A DNA stretch of 7,946 nucleotides from Acidobacteriota bacterium (GCA_027294185.1 JAPUME010000039.1:1-7946); one strand, 5' to 3'; positions 1-6,104 are shown, counted from the first letter of the stretch. Numbers and translations: made by a program. The notes: generated from the letters alone by a model not told the origin.

Positions 1-972
1 GAAGCCGACCTGGAGCGAAAGATCAAGCGCGAAACCCGGCCCGTCCGCAAAGCTCAACTTCAAATCCATCTGGCCCGCGTGCGACTGGACAAATCCTTAG
101 AGGCCTACGCGGCCTTTGAGACCGAGCGTGGCGCGGAACTGCTCAAGACCTACGATAAAGCCATCCAGGGTGCAGACGACACCCTTCGGAAGTCAGGCCG
201 TAAACCCACCCAACAGCCTCGAGGCTTTAAGGACCTGGAGATCGCGATCCGCCGGGATATTCGCGTCCTCGAAGATCTGAAGCGAAGAGTGCCGTTTGCC
301 GACCGCGGTGAGGTGCAAACGATCATCGACCGCGTGGACCAGGTACGGGAGCAGGTTTTGGAGGCGATGTTCGCCTCATCCGAGGCCAGCCTCCGACGGG
401 CCCCTTTGCCGGGTGAGGCAATCAAGCTAGGTGCCTCCTGGGCTGAGGCCACGGCGCACCCTCAGACCGATGCGGCTGACTTGAGTCCCGGAGAGGAGGA
501 TCAGCTTCGAGCGGCCCAGGATCCGGGCGCGCGCATCGCTGTCTATTTGGAGCTCGGTGCCACCCGCATCGACAAATTCGAAGAGTTTCGTCCCCCGTCC
601 GGCCTCGCACCCTCCGAACAAGGTCCTTACCTGAATTCTCTCCTCAACACCTACATCGCCTGCATCGACGAGTTGAAGGAATGGATGGAATATCAGTATG
701 ACAGGGACGGGGACATGCGAAAGGGGCTCCGGGTACTGCTGAAACAAGGCCCCCTGCACCTGGAGCGGCTCCGACGGGCCCGGCGGGTTCAGAACCAACT
801 CACCCCCTATTACGAACAGACTCTCGAATATGCCATCGAAAACATGGAAGATACTCTCGACGGCGGCGCGCTCGCCTTCGGCGAACAGGAGAAGAATTCC
901 AGAGAACGGCAAAAGGCCGAAGAGGAAGAAAAAAAGCAAGCCAAGCGGAATAAGAAAAAGGGCCGCAAGTAA
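1..972 (+). CDS. Charged helical protein of unknown function, 5' end outside the window
   Basis: I do not recognise a named family. The frame is open from the first base, and 323 residues are visible before a TAA stop. The first 26 codons are fluent, helical and charged, so the real start probably lies upstream; a GTG at 79 is the first start codon inside the window but has no clear ribosome binding site. The visible part is almost all predicted helix. Two segments look alike: visible residues about 14-124 and 174-286 share an R-[LI]-D-K motif (28-31 and 189-192), an LLxTY motif (47-51 and 214-218) and an LExL[KR]R motif (90-95 and 254-259). A Pro/Ala/Glu-rich linker separates them. The C-terminus (about 296-323) is a Glu/Lys tail, probably disordered. 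The helical layout loosely recalls DUF5667-type domains, but that is only an impression. A signal peptide, if any, would be off the window. The gene ends 22 bp before the SprT-like gene, so the two may be co-transcribed. Confidence 0.75.
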   Translation, partial: EADLERKIKRETRPVRKAQLQIHLARVRLDKSLEAYAAFETERGAELLKTYDKAIQGADDTLRKSGRKPTQQPRGFKDLEIAIRRDIRVLEDLKRRVPFADRGEVQTIIDRVDQVREQVLEAMFASSEASLRRAPLPGEAIKLGASWAEATAHPQTDAADLSPGEEDQLRAAQDPGARIAVYLELGATRIDKFEEFRPPSGLAPSEQGPYLNSLLNTYIACIDELKEWMEYQYDRDGDMRKGLRVLLKQGPLHLERLRRARRVQNQLTPYYEQTLEYAIENMEDTLDGGALAFGEQEKNSRERQKAEEEEKKQAKRNKKKGRK

Positions 973-994
973 CCTCACGGCTTCCCTTCACTCG

Positions 995-1744
995 ATGTTG
1001 CCTCCTTCACATTCCCCGCAACCCGGGATTCCATCCAAAACCGCTTCCGCCGGATCTCAAGCGGGCCGAGCCGAACTTTTCCGGAAAGTGTTTAAGCTTG
1101 TGCGGCCGGGGGCTCCTGTGCCCAGCTTTCAGGTGGACTTCTATCCCTTCACCGGAGTCCGGCACATCATTCACCTGAACGACAATGGGGTTCAGGTCCG
1201 GTTGTCGGATATTCTCAAGGGTGCGCCACCGCTGGTTTTTGAGGCCCTGGCGGAGATACTGATCTGCCGCGTTTATGGCCACGCGAGCTCCCGGGAGGCT
1301 CAGGATTATTACCGGGTCTTCATGTCCAGCCCGCGGATCGAGCGGCGAGCCGAACGGATGCGACGCGAGCGGGGAACAAAGAAAATGGTCTCCCCACGCG
1401 GCGAGGCCCACGATCTGCAAACGATGTTTCGCCACCTCAACCGACGTTACTTCTCCGGCCGCCTGCGGGGGGTGAAGATCGGCTGGAGCCTGCGGCGTTC
1501 TCGAAGCGTGCTGGGACACTTCGACCCCGCGCACCGCGTGATCATCATCAACCGCAAACTCGACCACGCGCAGGTCCCTCCCTTCGCCCTGGAATTCCTC
1601 ATCTATCACGAGATGCTCCACCTGAAGTTTCCTCCCCTCCGCCGTTCCGGCCGCCGCGTCTTCCATTCCTGTGAATTCCGAGAGGCCGAGACGAAATTCC
1701 CCTGCTTCACCGAGGCCAGAAAAAAACTCCGCTTCCTCTGCTGA
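995..1744 (+). CDS. SprT/DUF45-like zinc metalloprotease domain protein
   Basis: This 249-residue protein carries a zinc-protease signature, HEMLH (H205, E206, H209), with a likely third ligand at H224 in the motif FHSCEF. It is preceded by the usual SprT-like lead-in: FRHLNRRYFSGRL (about 145-157), a basic strand with GW (163-164), and VIIINRKLD (182-190). Families of this kind (SprT/Spartan, YgjP/DUF45) are zinc-dependent peptidases; the cellular substrate here is unknown. Residues about 27-110 form a separate N-terminal part (VDFYPFTGVRH, then VRLSDILKGAPP) that is not part of the peptidase core. No signal peptide is evident, so the protein is probably cytoplasmic. The frame is open back to 830 inside the upstream gene, but ATG at 995 is the first sensible start after that gene ends. 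It has no good Shine-Dalgarno, so translation may be coupled to the upstream gene; GTG at 1088 or 1100 are alternatives. Family call is firm, start is moderate. Confidence 0.82.
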   Translation: MLPPSHSPQPGIPSKTASAGSQAGRAELFRKVFKLVRPGAPVPSFQVDFYPFTGVRHIIHLNDNGVQVRLSDILKGAPPLVFEALAEILICRVYGHASSREAQDYYRVFMSSPRIERRAERMRRERGTKKMVSPRGEAHDLQTMFRHLNRRYFSGRLRGVKIGWSLRRSRSVLGHFDPAHRVIIINRKLDHAQVPPFALEFLIYHEMLHLKFPPLRRSGRRVFHSCEFREAETKFPCFTEARKKLRFLC

Positions 1745-1789
1745 ACTCGACCCATTTCTACAGGAGGCGGCGGTGGGGGCCCCTTAAGT

Positions 1790-1818
1790 TTGACTTTTCT
1801 CCCCCCCTCGGCTAGCCT
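1790..1818 (+). promoter_or_regulatory. Candidate sigma-70 type promoter for the cysteine desulfurase gene
   Basis: A -35 like TTGACT (1790-1795) and a -10 like TAGCCT (1813-1818) are separated by 17 bases. The -35 is close to consensus (5 of 6) and the -10 is weak (3 of 6). Transcription would begin near 1825, leaving a leader of about 80 bases before the ATG at 1906. The site lies in the only sizeable gap between the protease and desulfurase genes, where a new transcription unit would be expected. It is inferred from sequence only. Confidence 0.5.
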
Positions 1819-1870
1819 GAATTATCAGGGTTTTGGAGGCCGCCCGCGCCCAACCCCAGGCAACGCCCTG

Positions 1871-1890
1871 CCGGAGTGTGCGCGACTCGG
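1871..1890 (+). other. Possible small hairpin in the desulfurase leader
   Basis: CCGGAGT and ACTCGG can pair across a 7-base loop with one bulged G, giving about six base pairs. It sits 15 bases before the chosen ATG, where a Shine-Dalgarno would be expected and none is obvious. It might affect translation initiation, but a stem this small is common by chance in GC-rich DNA. Confidence 0.2.
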
Positions 1891-1905
1891 CCCAGCAGAA
1901 ACGCC

Positions 1906-3078
1906 ATGCGACGCATCTATCTGGACAACAATGCGACCACGCCTCTGGCCCCGGAAGTCTTCGAGGCCATGAAGCCTTACCTCGCCTCGGACTACGGCAA
2001 TGCTTCTTCCATCCACTGGTTCGGTCAGAATGTGAAGGCAGCCGTAGAGACCGCCCGGGAGCAGGTGGCGCGACTGCTCGGCGCACGGGCCCGCGAGATC
2101 GTCCTCACCTCGGGCGGAACCGAGGCCGACAACCTGGCGATTTTCGGAATCCTGGGCGCAGCTCGACAAAAAGAGAAGCACATCATCACCTCCTCGATCG
2201 AACATCATGCCGTGATGAACGCCGGCAAGGCCCTCGAGCAGCAGGGGGTGGAGGTGACCTACCTGCGCGTAGGCTCAGAGGGCATCGTGGACCCGGACGA
2301 TGTAGGGCGCGCCATTCGGCCGGAAACCGTTCTGATCTCTATCATGCACGCCAACAACGAGATCGGAACCATCCAACCGGTTCCCGAGATCGCGCGTATC
2401 GCCGCCGAGCATGACATCTATTTCCATACCGACGCCGTGCAGTCGGCAGGGAAAATCCCGCTGAACGTAGAGGAGCTGGGCGTGGACCTGCTCTCGCTTT
2501 CCGCGCACAAGATTCACGGACCGCAGGGCGTCGGCGCCCTTTACGTCCGCAGAGGAACGCCGCTGCGACCGTTGCTCTACGGCGGGCATCATGAGCGCGA
2601 CCGGCGCGCGGGCACGGAAAACGTTGCAGGCGCCGTGGGCTTCGGTAAAGCGGCGGAGATGGCGGCAAATCCGGCGGCGGGAGAGATCGAAGGCGTGGCG
2701 CGGCTCCGCGACCAGTTGGAATCCGGCATTCTCGCGAACGTGCCGCAGGTGCGAATCAACGGCGACCCGCAGCGGCGTCTTCCCTCGACCAGCAACCTGG
2801 AATTCAGCTACGTGGAAGGCGAAGGGTTTGTGATCGCAATGGATTTGAAGGGTGTGGCCTGTTCGACCGGCGCTGCCTGCTCTTCGGGGTCGCTCGAACC
2901 GTCTCACGTCATGTCGGCCATACGGAAAACAGCCGACCAGGCGCGGTCAAGCATCCGCTTCAGCCTCAGCCGGTTCAATACCATGGAAGATATCCAGCAC
3001 ACTCTCGAAATTCTGCCCGGCGTGGTCGAACACCTACGCTCCCTCTCCCCGCGCTACAAGAAACCGGTGGCAGTCTGA
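1906..3078 (+). CDS. Cysteine desulfurase, NifS/IscS family (YrvO-like by context)
   Basis: This PLP enzyme of 390 residues takes sulfur from L-cysteine, releasing alanine and leaving a persulfide on its active-site cysteine. The N-terminus YLDNNATTPLAP is the family signature. Other landmarks are SGGTEADN (69-76), the His that stacks on PLP (H100 in EHH), HANNEIG (148-154), D176 and Q179 in HTDAVQS, the PLP lysine K202 in SAHKIHGP, and the persulfide cysteine C325 in GAACSSGSLEPSHV. A second cysteine, C319, lies six residues before it. Length and spacing match E. coli IscS (K206, C328) within a few residues. ATG at 1906 is chosen because the family starts almost directly with YLDNNA; the in-frame GTG at 1876 would add ten unlike residues. 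No scaffold (iscU), iscR or suf gene is beside it. mnmA follows 110 bp downstream on the same strand, so a role as sulfur donor for tRNA thiolation is likely, though supply to Fe-S clusters cannot be excluded. Confidence 0.95.
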   Translation: MRRIYLDNNATTPLAPEVFEAMKPYLASDYGNASSIHWFGQNVKAAVETAREQVARLLGARAREIVLTSGGTEADNLAIFGILGAARQKEKHIITSSIEHHAVMNAGKALEQQGVEVTYLRVGSEGIVDPDDVGRAIRPETVLISIMHANNEIGTIQPVPEIARIAAEHDIYFHTDAVQSAGKIPLNVEELGVDLLSLSAHKIHGPQGVGALYVRRGTPLRPLLYGGHHERDRRAGTENVAGAVGFGKAAEMAANPAAGEIEGVARLRDQLESGILANVPQVRINGDPQRRLPSTSNLEFSYVEGEGFVIAMDLKGVACSTGAACSSGSLEPSHVMSAIRKTADQARSSIRFSLSRFNTMEDIQHTLEILPGVVEHLRSLSPRYKKPVAV

Positions 3079-3165
3079 ACCGGACCTGTGCAACTCTCTG
3101 ACGGTTCGAGAGCCGGAGCACCACCTCCGTTTCGAGGCCGTGAACCGTGGGCTAACTCAGACTTT

Positions 3166-3174
3166 TGGTATAGG
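3166..3174 (+). promoter_or_regulatory. Candidate extended -10 promoter element before mnmA
   Basis: TGGTATAGG fits the extended -10 pattern TGnTATAnT over most positions. No recognisable -35 lies 17 bases upstream, which is tolerated by extended -10 promoters. Transcription would begin near 3181, only some eight bases before the mnmA ATG, giving an almost leaderless message. The gene could equally be read through from the desulfurase gene. Confidence 0.33.
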
Positions 3175-3188
3175 ATCACTGATCGACA

Positions 3189-4331
3189 ATGGCAACCCAG
3201 AAGAACACAATTTCAACTCCGCCAACTCTGGCCGTGGCCATGAGCGGCGGGGTCGACAGCTCCACGGCGGCTGCCCTGCTCGCCGAGGAGCAGCCGGTCG
3301 TCGGTCTTACCATGCAGCTTTGGAATCAGCGCCGCCTGCCCGCGGTTGCTCCTCCCGATGAGGTTAGGAGCGGCCGCTGCTGCTCTCTCGACGACGTTTA
3401 CGACGCGCGGCGCGTGGCGGAATTTTTGGGGATTCCCTACTACGTCGTGAACTTCGAGCAAAACTTCGAGCAACAGGTGGTGCGCCCCTTCGTCGAACGC
3501 TACCTGGCCGGGGAAACCCCGATTCCGTGCAGTCTCTGCAACAACCACATCAAGTTTGATCAACTGATCCGCACCGCCCGTAGCATCGGCGCCGAGCGTG
3601 TCGCCACGGGCCACTACGCCCGAATCCTCTACGACTCTGCAACCCACAGATACCGCCTGTTGAAGGCGGTCGATGAATCCAAGGACCAGTCCTACTTTCT
3701 TTTCGGCCTTACACAGGAGCAACTCTCCCGAAGTCTTTTTCCACTGGGCGATATGACCAAGGCGCAGGTCCGGGCCCTGGCTCGGGCCCAGCACTTGCCT
3801 GTGGCCGAGAAATCAGAGAGCCAGGAGATCTGCTTCGTTCCCACCGGGGATTATGCCGGCTTTATCGATGCCTATCTCAGCGAGCAGAAACAGAAGAGCG
3901 CCAGCGAAGGCCCGCTTGTGTCGCGCGAGGGAAAATTGCTGGGCCGGCACCGGGGAATCCATCACTTCACCCTGGGGCAGCGGAAGGGTCTCGGTGTCGC
4001 CGTCGGCCAGCCGCTCTACGTTATTCAGGTGGACGCTCGAAAGAACCAGGTCATGGTAGGAGATGATAAAGATCTCTATCGGCGGCGCCTGCTCGCACGC
4101 GACCTCAACTGGATCGCCCCGCCGAAATCAGGCGACTGGTTTGAAGTTTCCGCGAAGATTCGCAGCACCCATCCTCCCGCTTCCGCACGGGTGCGGCTCG
4201 GGGCTGAGGCTGCCGCGCAGGTCGAGTTTGCAGAGCCCCAGCGAGCCATTACGCCCGGCCAGGCTGTTGTGTTCTACGACGGGGAAGAAATGCTCGGTGG
4301 AGGCTGGGTTTCAGAAGTGCTTCCCGACTAA
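3189..4331 (+). CDS. mnmA: tRNA-specific 2-thiouridylase MnmA
   Basis: MnmA activates U34 of Lys, Glu and Gln tRNAs with ATP and inserts sulfur to give 2-thiouridine, which stabilises decoding. The protein is 380 residues, normal for the family. The ATP-pyrophosphatase P-loop SGGVDSS is at 19-25. The catalytic pair is C117 (in PCSLCNNHIKF) and C215 (in SESQEICFVPTGDY), matching C102 and C199 of the E. coli enzyme. A GRCCSLDDVYDARRVA segment (62-77) is typical of one MnmA subgroup. ATGHYAR (139-145), DQSYFLFGL (166-174) and the GRHRGIHHFTLGQRKGLG stretch (252-269) are further signatures, followed by the C-terminal beta-barrel. The ATG at 3189 places the P-loop at the usual depth; the Shine-Dalgarno is weak. 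The cysteine desulfurase upstream can supply the sulfur, either directly as in Bacillus YrvO-MnmA or through a relay like E. coli TusA-E, none of which is seen here. The stop overlaps the convergent downstream gene by 4 bp. Confidence 0.97.
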   Translation: MATQKNTISTPPTLAVAMSGGVDSSTAAALLAEEQPVVGLTMQLWNQRRLPAVAPPDEVRSGRCCSLDDVYDARRVAEFLGIPYYVVNFEQNFEQQVVRPFVERYLAGETPIPCSLCNNHIKFDQLIRTARSIGAERVATGHYARILYDSATHRYRLLKAVDESKDQSYFLFGLTQEQLSRSLFPLGDMTKAQVRALARAQHLPVAEKSESQEICFVPTGDYAGFIDAYLSEQKQKSASEGPLVSREGKLLGRHRGIHHFTLGQRKGLGVAVGQPLYVIQVDARKNQVMVGDDKDLYRRRLLARDLNWIAPPKSGDWFEVSAKIRSTHPPASARVRLGAEAAAQVEFAEPQRAITPGQAVVFYDGEEMLGGGWVSEVLPD

Positions 4332-5020
4332 TTCTGCTTTCGTCCCCACTCACGCAGAAGACGCGCCGTCGAAGGCGCGCGACGCCTTAATGCTGCGCGG
4401 CGCGAGAGCTCACGCTCTAAAACCTCCAGGTCCTCCACACGGTCCACGTCGGGCCAGTCTTCCAAAACTGCACAGGAAAGCCCGCAGTCCACAATGTTTC
4501 GAAGCATATCCCGGAACGCGAAACGTGTCCCCCAGCGGATGCCCTGAAATAGGCGGGATTCCATCGAGGTCAAGCCGATCAGGTAAAAACCACCATCGGG
4601 ACAGGGCCCGAGAACCGCGTCACAAATGCGCAGTTCGTGGAAGGCCTGGCGAATGGTGCGTCCCGGCAAGGTGGGGGAATCGACACCCAGGATGAGCGCA
4701 CACGAATGCCGCCGCAACAAGGCCCGAAAGGCTTGAGGGAGCCGCCTCCCGAGGTCAGCCCCGCGTTGTGGCTCAACTCTTACCCGTCGTCCCACACCTA
4801 AAGCTAGGCAGAACTCGCGTCTCTCCCGACCCGATCCGTCAAGAAAGAGATACCGAGCCACGGGGCTGCGAAGCTTCCGCACCCTGGCTAGAGCATCTTT
4901 GACGAAGGAAAGGTGGAGCGCCTGAGCCCTGGCGTCGCCGATTGTGCGTGCCAACCGAGTCTTTACCCCGTGGGGACGGGGAACTTTAGCGAAGAGTGCA
5001 ACTGCGGGTTGACCGGCCAA
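4328..5020 (-). CDS. TIGR04282/DUF2064 family glycosyltransferase-like protein
   Basis: The 230-residue product has the layout of the DUF2064 (TIGR04282) family, a GT-A-fold group related to nucleotide-sugar and nucleotidyl transferases. Landmarks are the N-terminal nucleotide-binding stretch ALFAKVPRPHGVKTRLA (8-24, with K20-TRL), the acidic motif LGVDSPTLP (111-119, D114), and GPCPDGGFYLIGL (138-150). Near the end comes WPDVDRVEDLEVLE (189-202). Some members were annotated as arsenosugar biosynthesis transferases, but no arsenic methyltransferase or radical-SAM partner gene is present, so the substrate is not assigned. The only start near the family N-terminus is TTG at 5020; an in-frame stop lies 24 bases upstream, and GGGCAGG about 11 bases before it could serve as a weak ribosome binding site. 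The last 25 or so residues are Arg-rich and look like a lineage-specific tail. The gene is convergent with mnmA, overlapping it by 4 bp. Confidence 0.88.
   Translation of the reverse strand: MAGQPAVALFAKVPRPHGVKTRLARTIGDARAQALHLSFVKDALARVRKLRSPVARYLFLDGSGRERREFCLALGVGRRVRVEPQRGADLGRRLPQAFRALLRRHSCALILGVDSPTLPGRTIRQAFHELRICDAVLGPCPDGGFYLIGLTSMESRLFQGIRWGTRFAFRDMLRNIVDCGLSCAVLEDWPDVDRVEDLEVLERELSRRAALRRRAPSTARLLREWGRKQN
4362..4379. other. GC-only hairpin just past the mnmA stop
   Basis: CGCGCC, loop GTCGAA, GGCGCG forms a perfect 6-bp all-GC stem beginning 30 bases after the mnmA stop. It lies inside the C-terminal codons of the convergent gene. No T-run follows on either strand, so it is not a classical intrinsic terminator, though it could help end mnmA transcripts or protect their 3' ends. 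A chance structure in GC-rich, Arg-rich coding sequence is also possible. Confidence 0.25.
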
Positions 5021-5135
5021 CGGAGGGAAAGCCTGCCCTTTAAGCGGATTTCAGAAAACGCCGTCGCGCTTCTTATGCAAACACAAAGCTGCCCTTGCGC
5101 TTTTTGCACCAACAGCATTGACGGTTAAATGACGA
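5021..5135. other. Intergenic gap with no convincing element
   Basis: This 115-bp gap lies between the DUF2064 and DUF948-like genes, both on the minus strand. It is noticeably more AT-rich than its surroundings in part. A short AAAGC/GCTTT inverted repeat near 5087-5105 has a 9-base loop and could be a weak terminator, but the stem is only five pairs. I see no clear promoter for the DUF2064 gene. Confidence 0.4.
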
Positions 5136-5142
5136 TTAAATG
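5121..5142. repeat. Two tandem copies of an 11-bp unit
   Basis: ACGGTTAAATG (5121-5131) and ACGATTAAATG (5132-5142) are adjacent and differ at one base. The second copy spans the stop codon of the DUF948-like gene. It may be a replication-slippage duplication with no function. Confidence 0.5.
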
Positions 5143-5648
5143 AATAACTGCTCTTCGCCGGCAGGTTCGGCGGGCCGCGAAGGTGTGCGCCGGGAAAAGA
5201 GGAATTCCAGGCCGGAACGAACACCTCGAATCACCGCCGATGCTTCCTGGATGGGAGCCAGAATATTCTTTTGCACTACACTCGTGGTCTGCTCGACCTT
5301 CTCCACCGTGTCCTGAATCAGGTGGTCAAATCGAAGCGCCTGCAGACGTGCTCGGTCGGCGACCTCGCCGACAATCTCATCAATTCGTCCCGCCCGGTCG
5401 CGAGTGAGCTGCATCACATCCGTCAGGTTGGCGCCGATTGTGTCGAATGTTGCGCGCGAATTCTCGAGGATTTCCTTCAGGCTGTCGGCCACCGGATCGA
5501 CCTTACTTTTGAAATCAACCCGCGCATCCTGAACCTCTCGCGATAACCGCCCCACCGACAAGTAGATTCCCAGCAACATCGCCGCCTGAGCCACAACCGC
5601 CAGCCCGATTACAACGATGAATACCTTTAGAAGCGTATCAATATCCAT
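5136..5648 (-). CDS. DUF948/YtxG-like membrane-anchored coiled-coil protein
   Basis: The 170-residue product has one N-terminal membrane segment (about 8-33, rich in Val, Ile, Leu, Ala) with a very short outer or periplasmic leader. A long helical region follows (about 34-150) with heptad-like spacing and few aromatics, then a Pro/Glu-rich tail ending LFI. This matches the general form of DUF948 (YtxG) proteins, but no catalytic motif is present and the assignment rests on architecture and context. ATG at 5648 is chosen over upstream starts because GGGAG stands 8 bases before it and the membrane segment then begins at the expected depth. The YtxH-like gene ends 42 bp upstream on the same strand, so the two are very likely one transcript. 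Its role is unknown; in B. subtilis the related ytxG lies in a general stress operon. Confidence 0.72.
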   Translation of the reverse strand: MDIDTLLKVFIVVIGLAVVAQAAMLLGIYLSVGRLSREVQDARVDFKSKVDPVADSLKEILENSRATFDTIGANLTDVMQLTRDRAGRIDEIVGEVADRARLQALRFDHLIQDTVEKVEQTTSVVQKNILAPIQEASAVIRGVRSGLEFLFSRRTPSRPAEPAGEEQLFI

Positions 5649-5690
5649 ACGACCATCTCCCATTCGCAATGAACACTTGGCAGAGCCCTC

Positions 5691-5984
5691 CTAGTGAGCC
5701 TTGGACTTTTCGCTTCGATAAGCGCCCTTGCCGGCTTCCAATGCGGCAGAGAGTTGCTCCTTCTGTTTTGCTACCACATCCCTACCTTTGTCCAGATAAC
5801 TCTCCGCATCCTTGCGAAGTTCCCTTGACTTCTGCCGTGCAAAGTCTCGACCTTCATCCGCCTTCTTCGCGATAAGTTCTCGAGTCTCGCTCCCGGCCTT
5901 TGGCGCCATCAGAAGGGCCACAATCGCCCCTATGCCCAGTCCGGCGAGAAAAAAACTGAAGTTCGAACCACCATGGTCACTCAT
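5691..5984 (-). CDS. YtxH-like small membrane protein
   Basis: The 97-residue product has the YtxH pattern: a short polar start, one Gly/Ala-rich membrane segment (about 9-27, with the GLGIGAIVALLMAP run) and the boundary motif APKAGSETREL (27-37), then a charged amphipathic helix to the C-terminus. The helix has many Lys, Glu, Arg and Ala and may coil or bind membrane. YtxH proteins are membrane proteins with no defined biochemical role, often tied to stress or stationary phase. ATG at 5984 is strongly supported by GGAGGTGA at 5989-5996; the open frame upstream to 6059 gives an unrelated extension and is rejected. A promoter candidate lies about 40 bases upstream. The DUF948-like gene follows. 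Confidence 0.88.
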   Translation of the reverse strand: MSDHGGSNFSFFLAGLGIGAIVALLMAPKAGSETRELIAKKADEGRDFARQKSRELRKDAESYLDKGRDVVAKQKEQLSAALEAGKGAYRSEKSKAH

Positions 5985-5988
5985 ATCT

Positions 5989-5996
5989 TCACCTCC
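5989..5996 (-). promoter_or_regulatory. Strong ribosome binding site of the YtxH-like gene
   Basis: GGAGGTGA on the minus strand, with 7 bases between GGAGG and the ATG at 5984. It is the best Shine-Dalgarno in the window and decides the start of this gene. Neighbouring genes such as mnmA and uvrC have weak ones, suggesting that the small membrane protein is made in larger amounts. Confidence 0.85.
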
Positions 5997-6021
5997 ACGA
6001 ACTAATCTTACTCTCATTGGG

Positions 6022-6050
6022 ATGCTACTCTTAACAATGCTCGAATTCAA
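6022..6050 (-). promoter_or_regulatory. Candidate promoter for the YtxH/DUF948 pair
   Basis: On the minus strand, TTGAAT (6045-6050) and TAGCAT (6022-6027) are exactly 17 bases apart. Both are 4 of 6 or better against the sigma-70 consensus. The start of transcription would be near 6015, with a leader of about 30 bases holding the strong ribosome binding site. The surrounding stretch is AT-rich against a GC-rich background. Confidence 0.55.
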
Positions 6051-6086
6051 GCAAAACAAAAGGCTGAATAGGGGACTGATAATCTT

Positions 6087-6104
6087 AGTCCGGCCGGACG
6101 GACT
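6087..6104. terminator. Inverted repeat at the 3' end of uvrC, possible terminator
   Basis: AGTCCG and CGGACT form a perfect 6-bp stem with a 6-base loop; a nested 12-bp perfect palindrome GTCCGGCCGGAC gives an alternative fold. It directly abuts the uvrC stop codon. No T-run follows at once on the minus strand, but a T-rich stretch (CCTTTTGTTTTG) lies about 20 bases on. This suits a boundary between uvrC and the next transcript, though a factor-dependent end is equally possible. Confidence 0.4.

Noticed and set aside
427..978. A 183-codon minus-strand frame with a Leu/Phe-rich start that looks like a membrane segment.
   Set aside because: The hydrophobic run is the complement of the Lys/Glu-rich tail of the plus-strand gene, so it is a by-product of that composition.
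830..994. Upstream extension of the SprT-like protein inside the preceding gene.
   Set aside because: It overlaps the coding sequence of the first gene in another frame and gives a low-complexity Lys/Arg-rich leader. ATG at 995 is more sensible.
1758..1785. AGGAGGCGG followed by GTG, resembling a start site between the protease and desulfurase genes.
   Set aside because: The frame meets a TAA within a few codons, so no protein of useful length is made.
1825..1905. Desulfurase leader considered for a riboswitch or T-box.
   Set aside because: At about 80 bases it is short, with only one small bulged hairpin and no recognisable conserved motif.
3091..3115. Short CTCTC/GAGAG inverted repeat after the desulfurase gene, considered as a terminator.
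   Set aside because: The stem is five pairs with a nine-base loop and has no T-run; too weak to call.
3213..3794. A 193-codon minus-strand frame within mnmA.
   Set aside because: It is a shadow of the well-conserved mnmA reading frame, with no ribosome binding site or recognisable domain.
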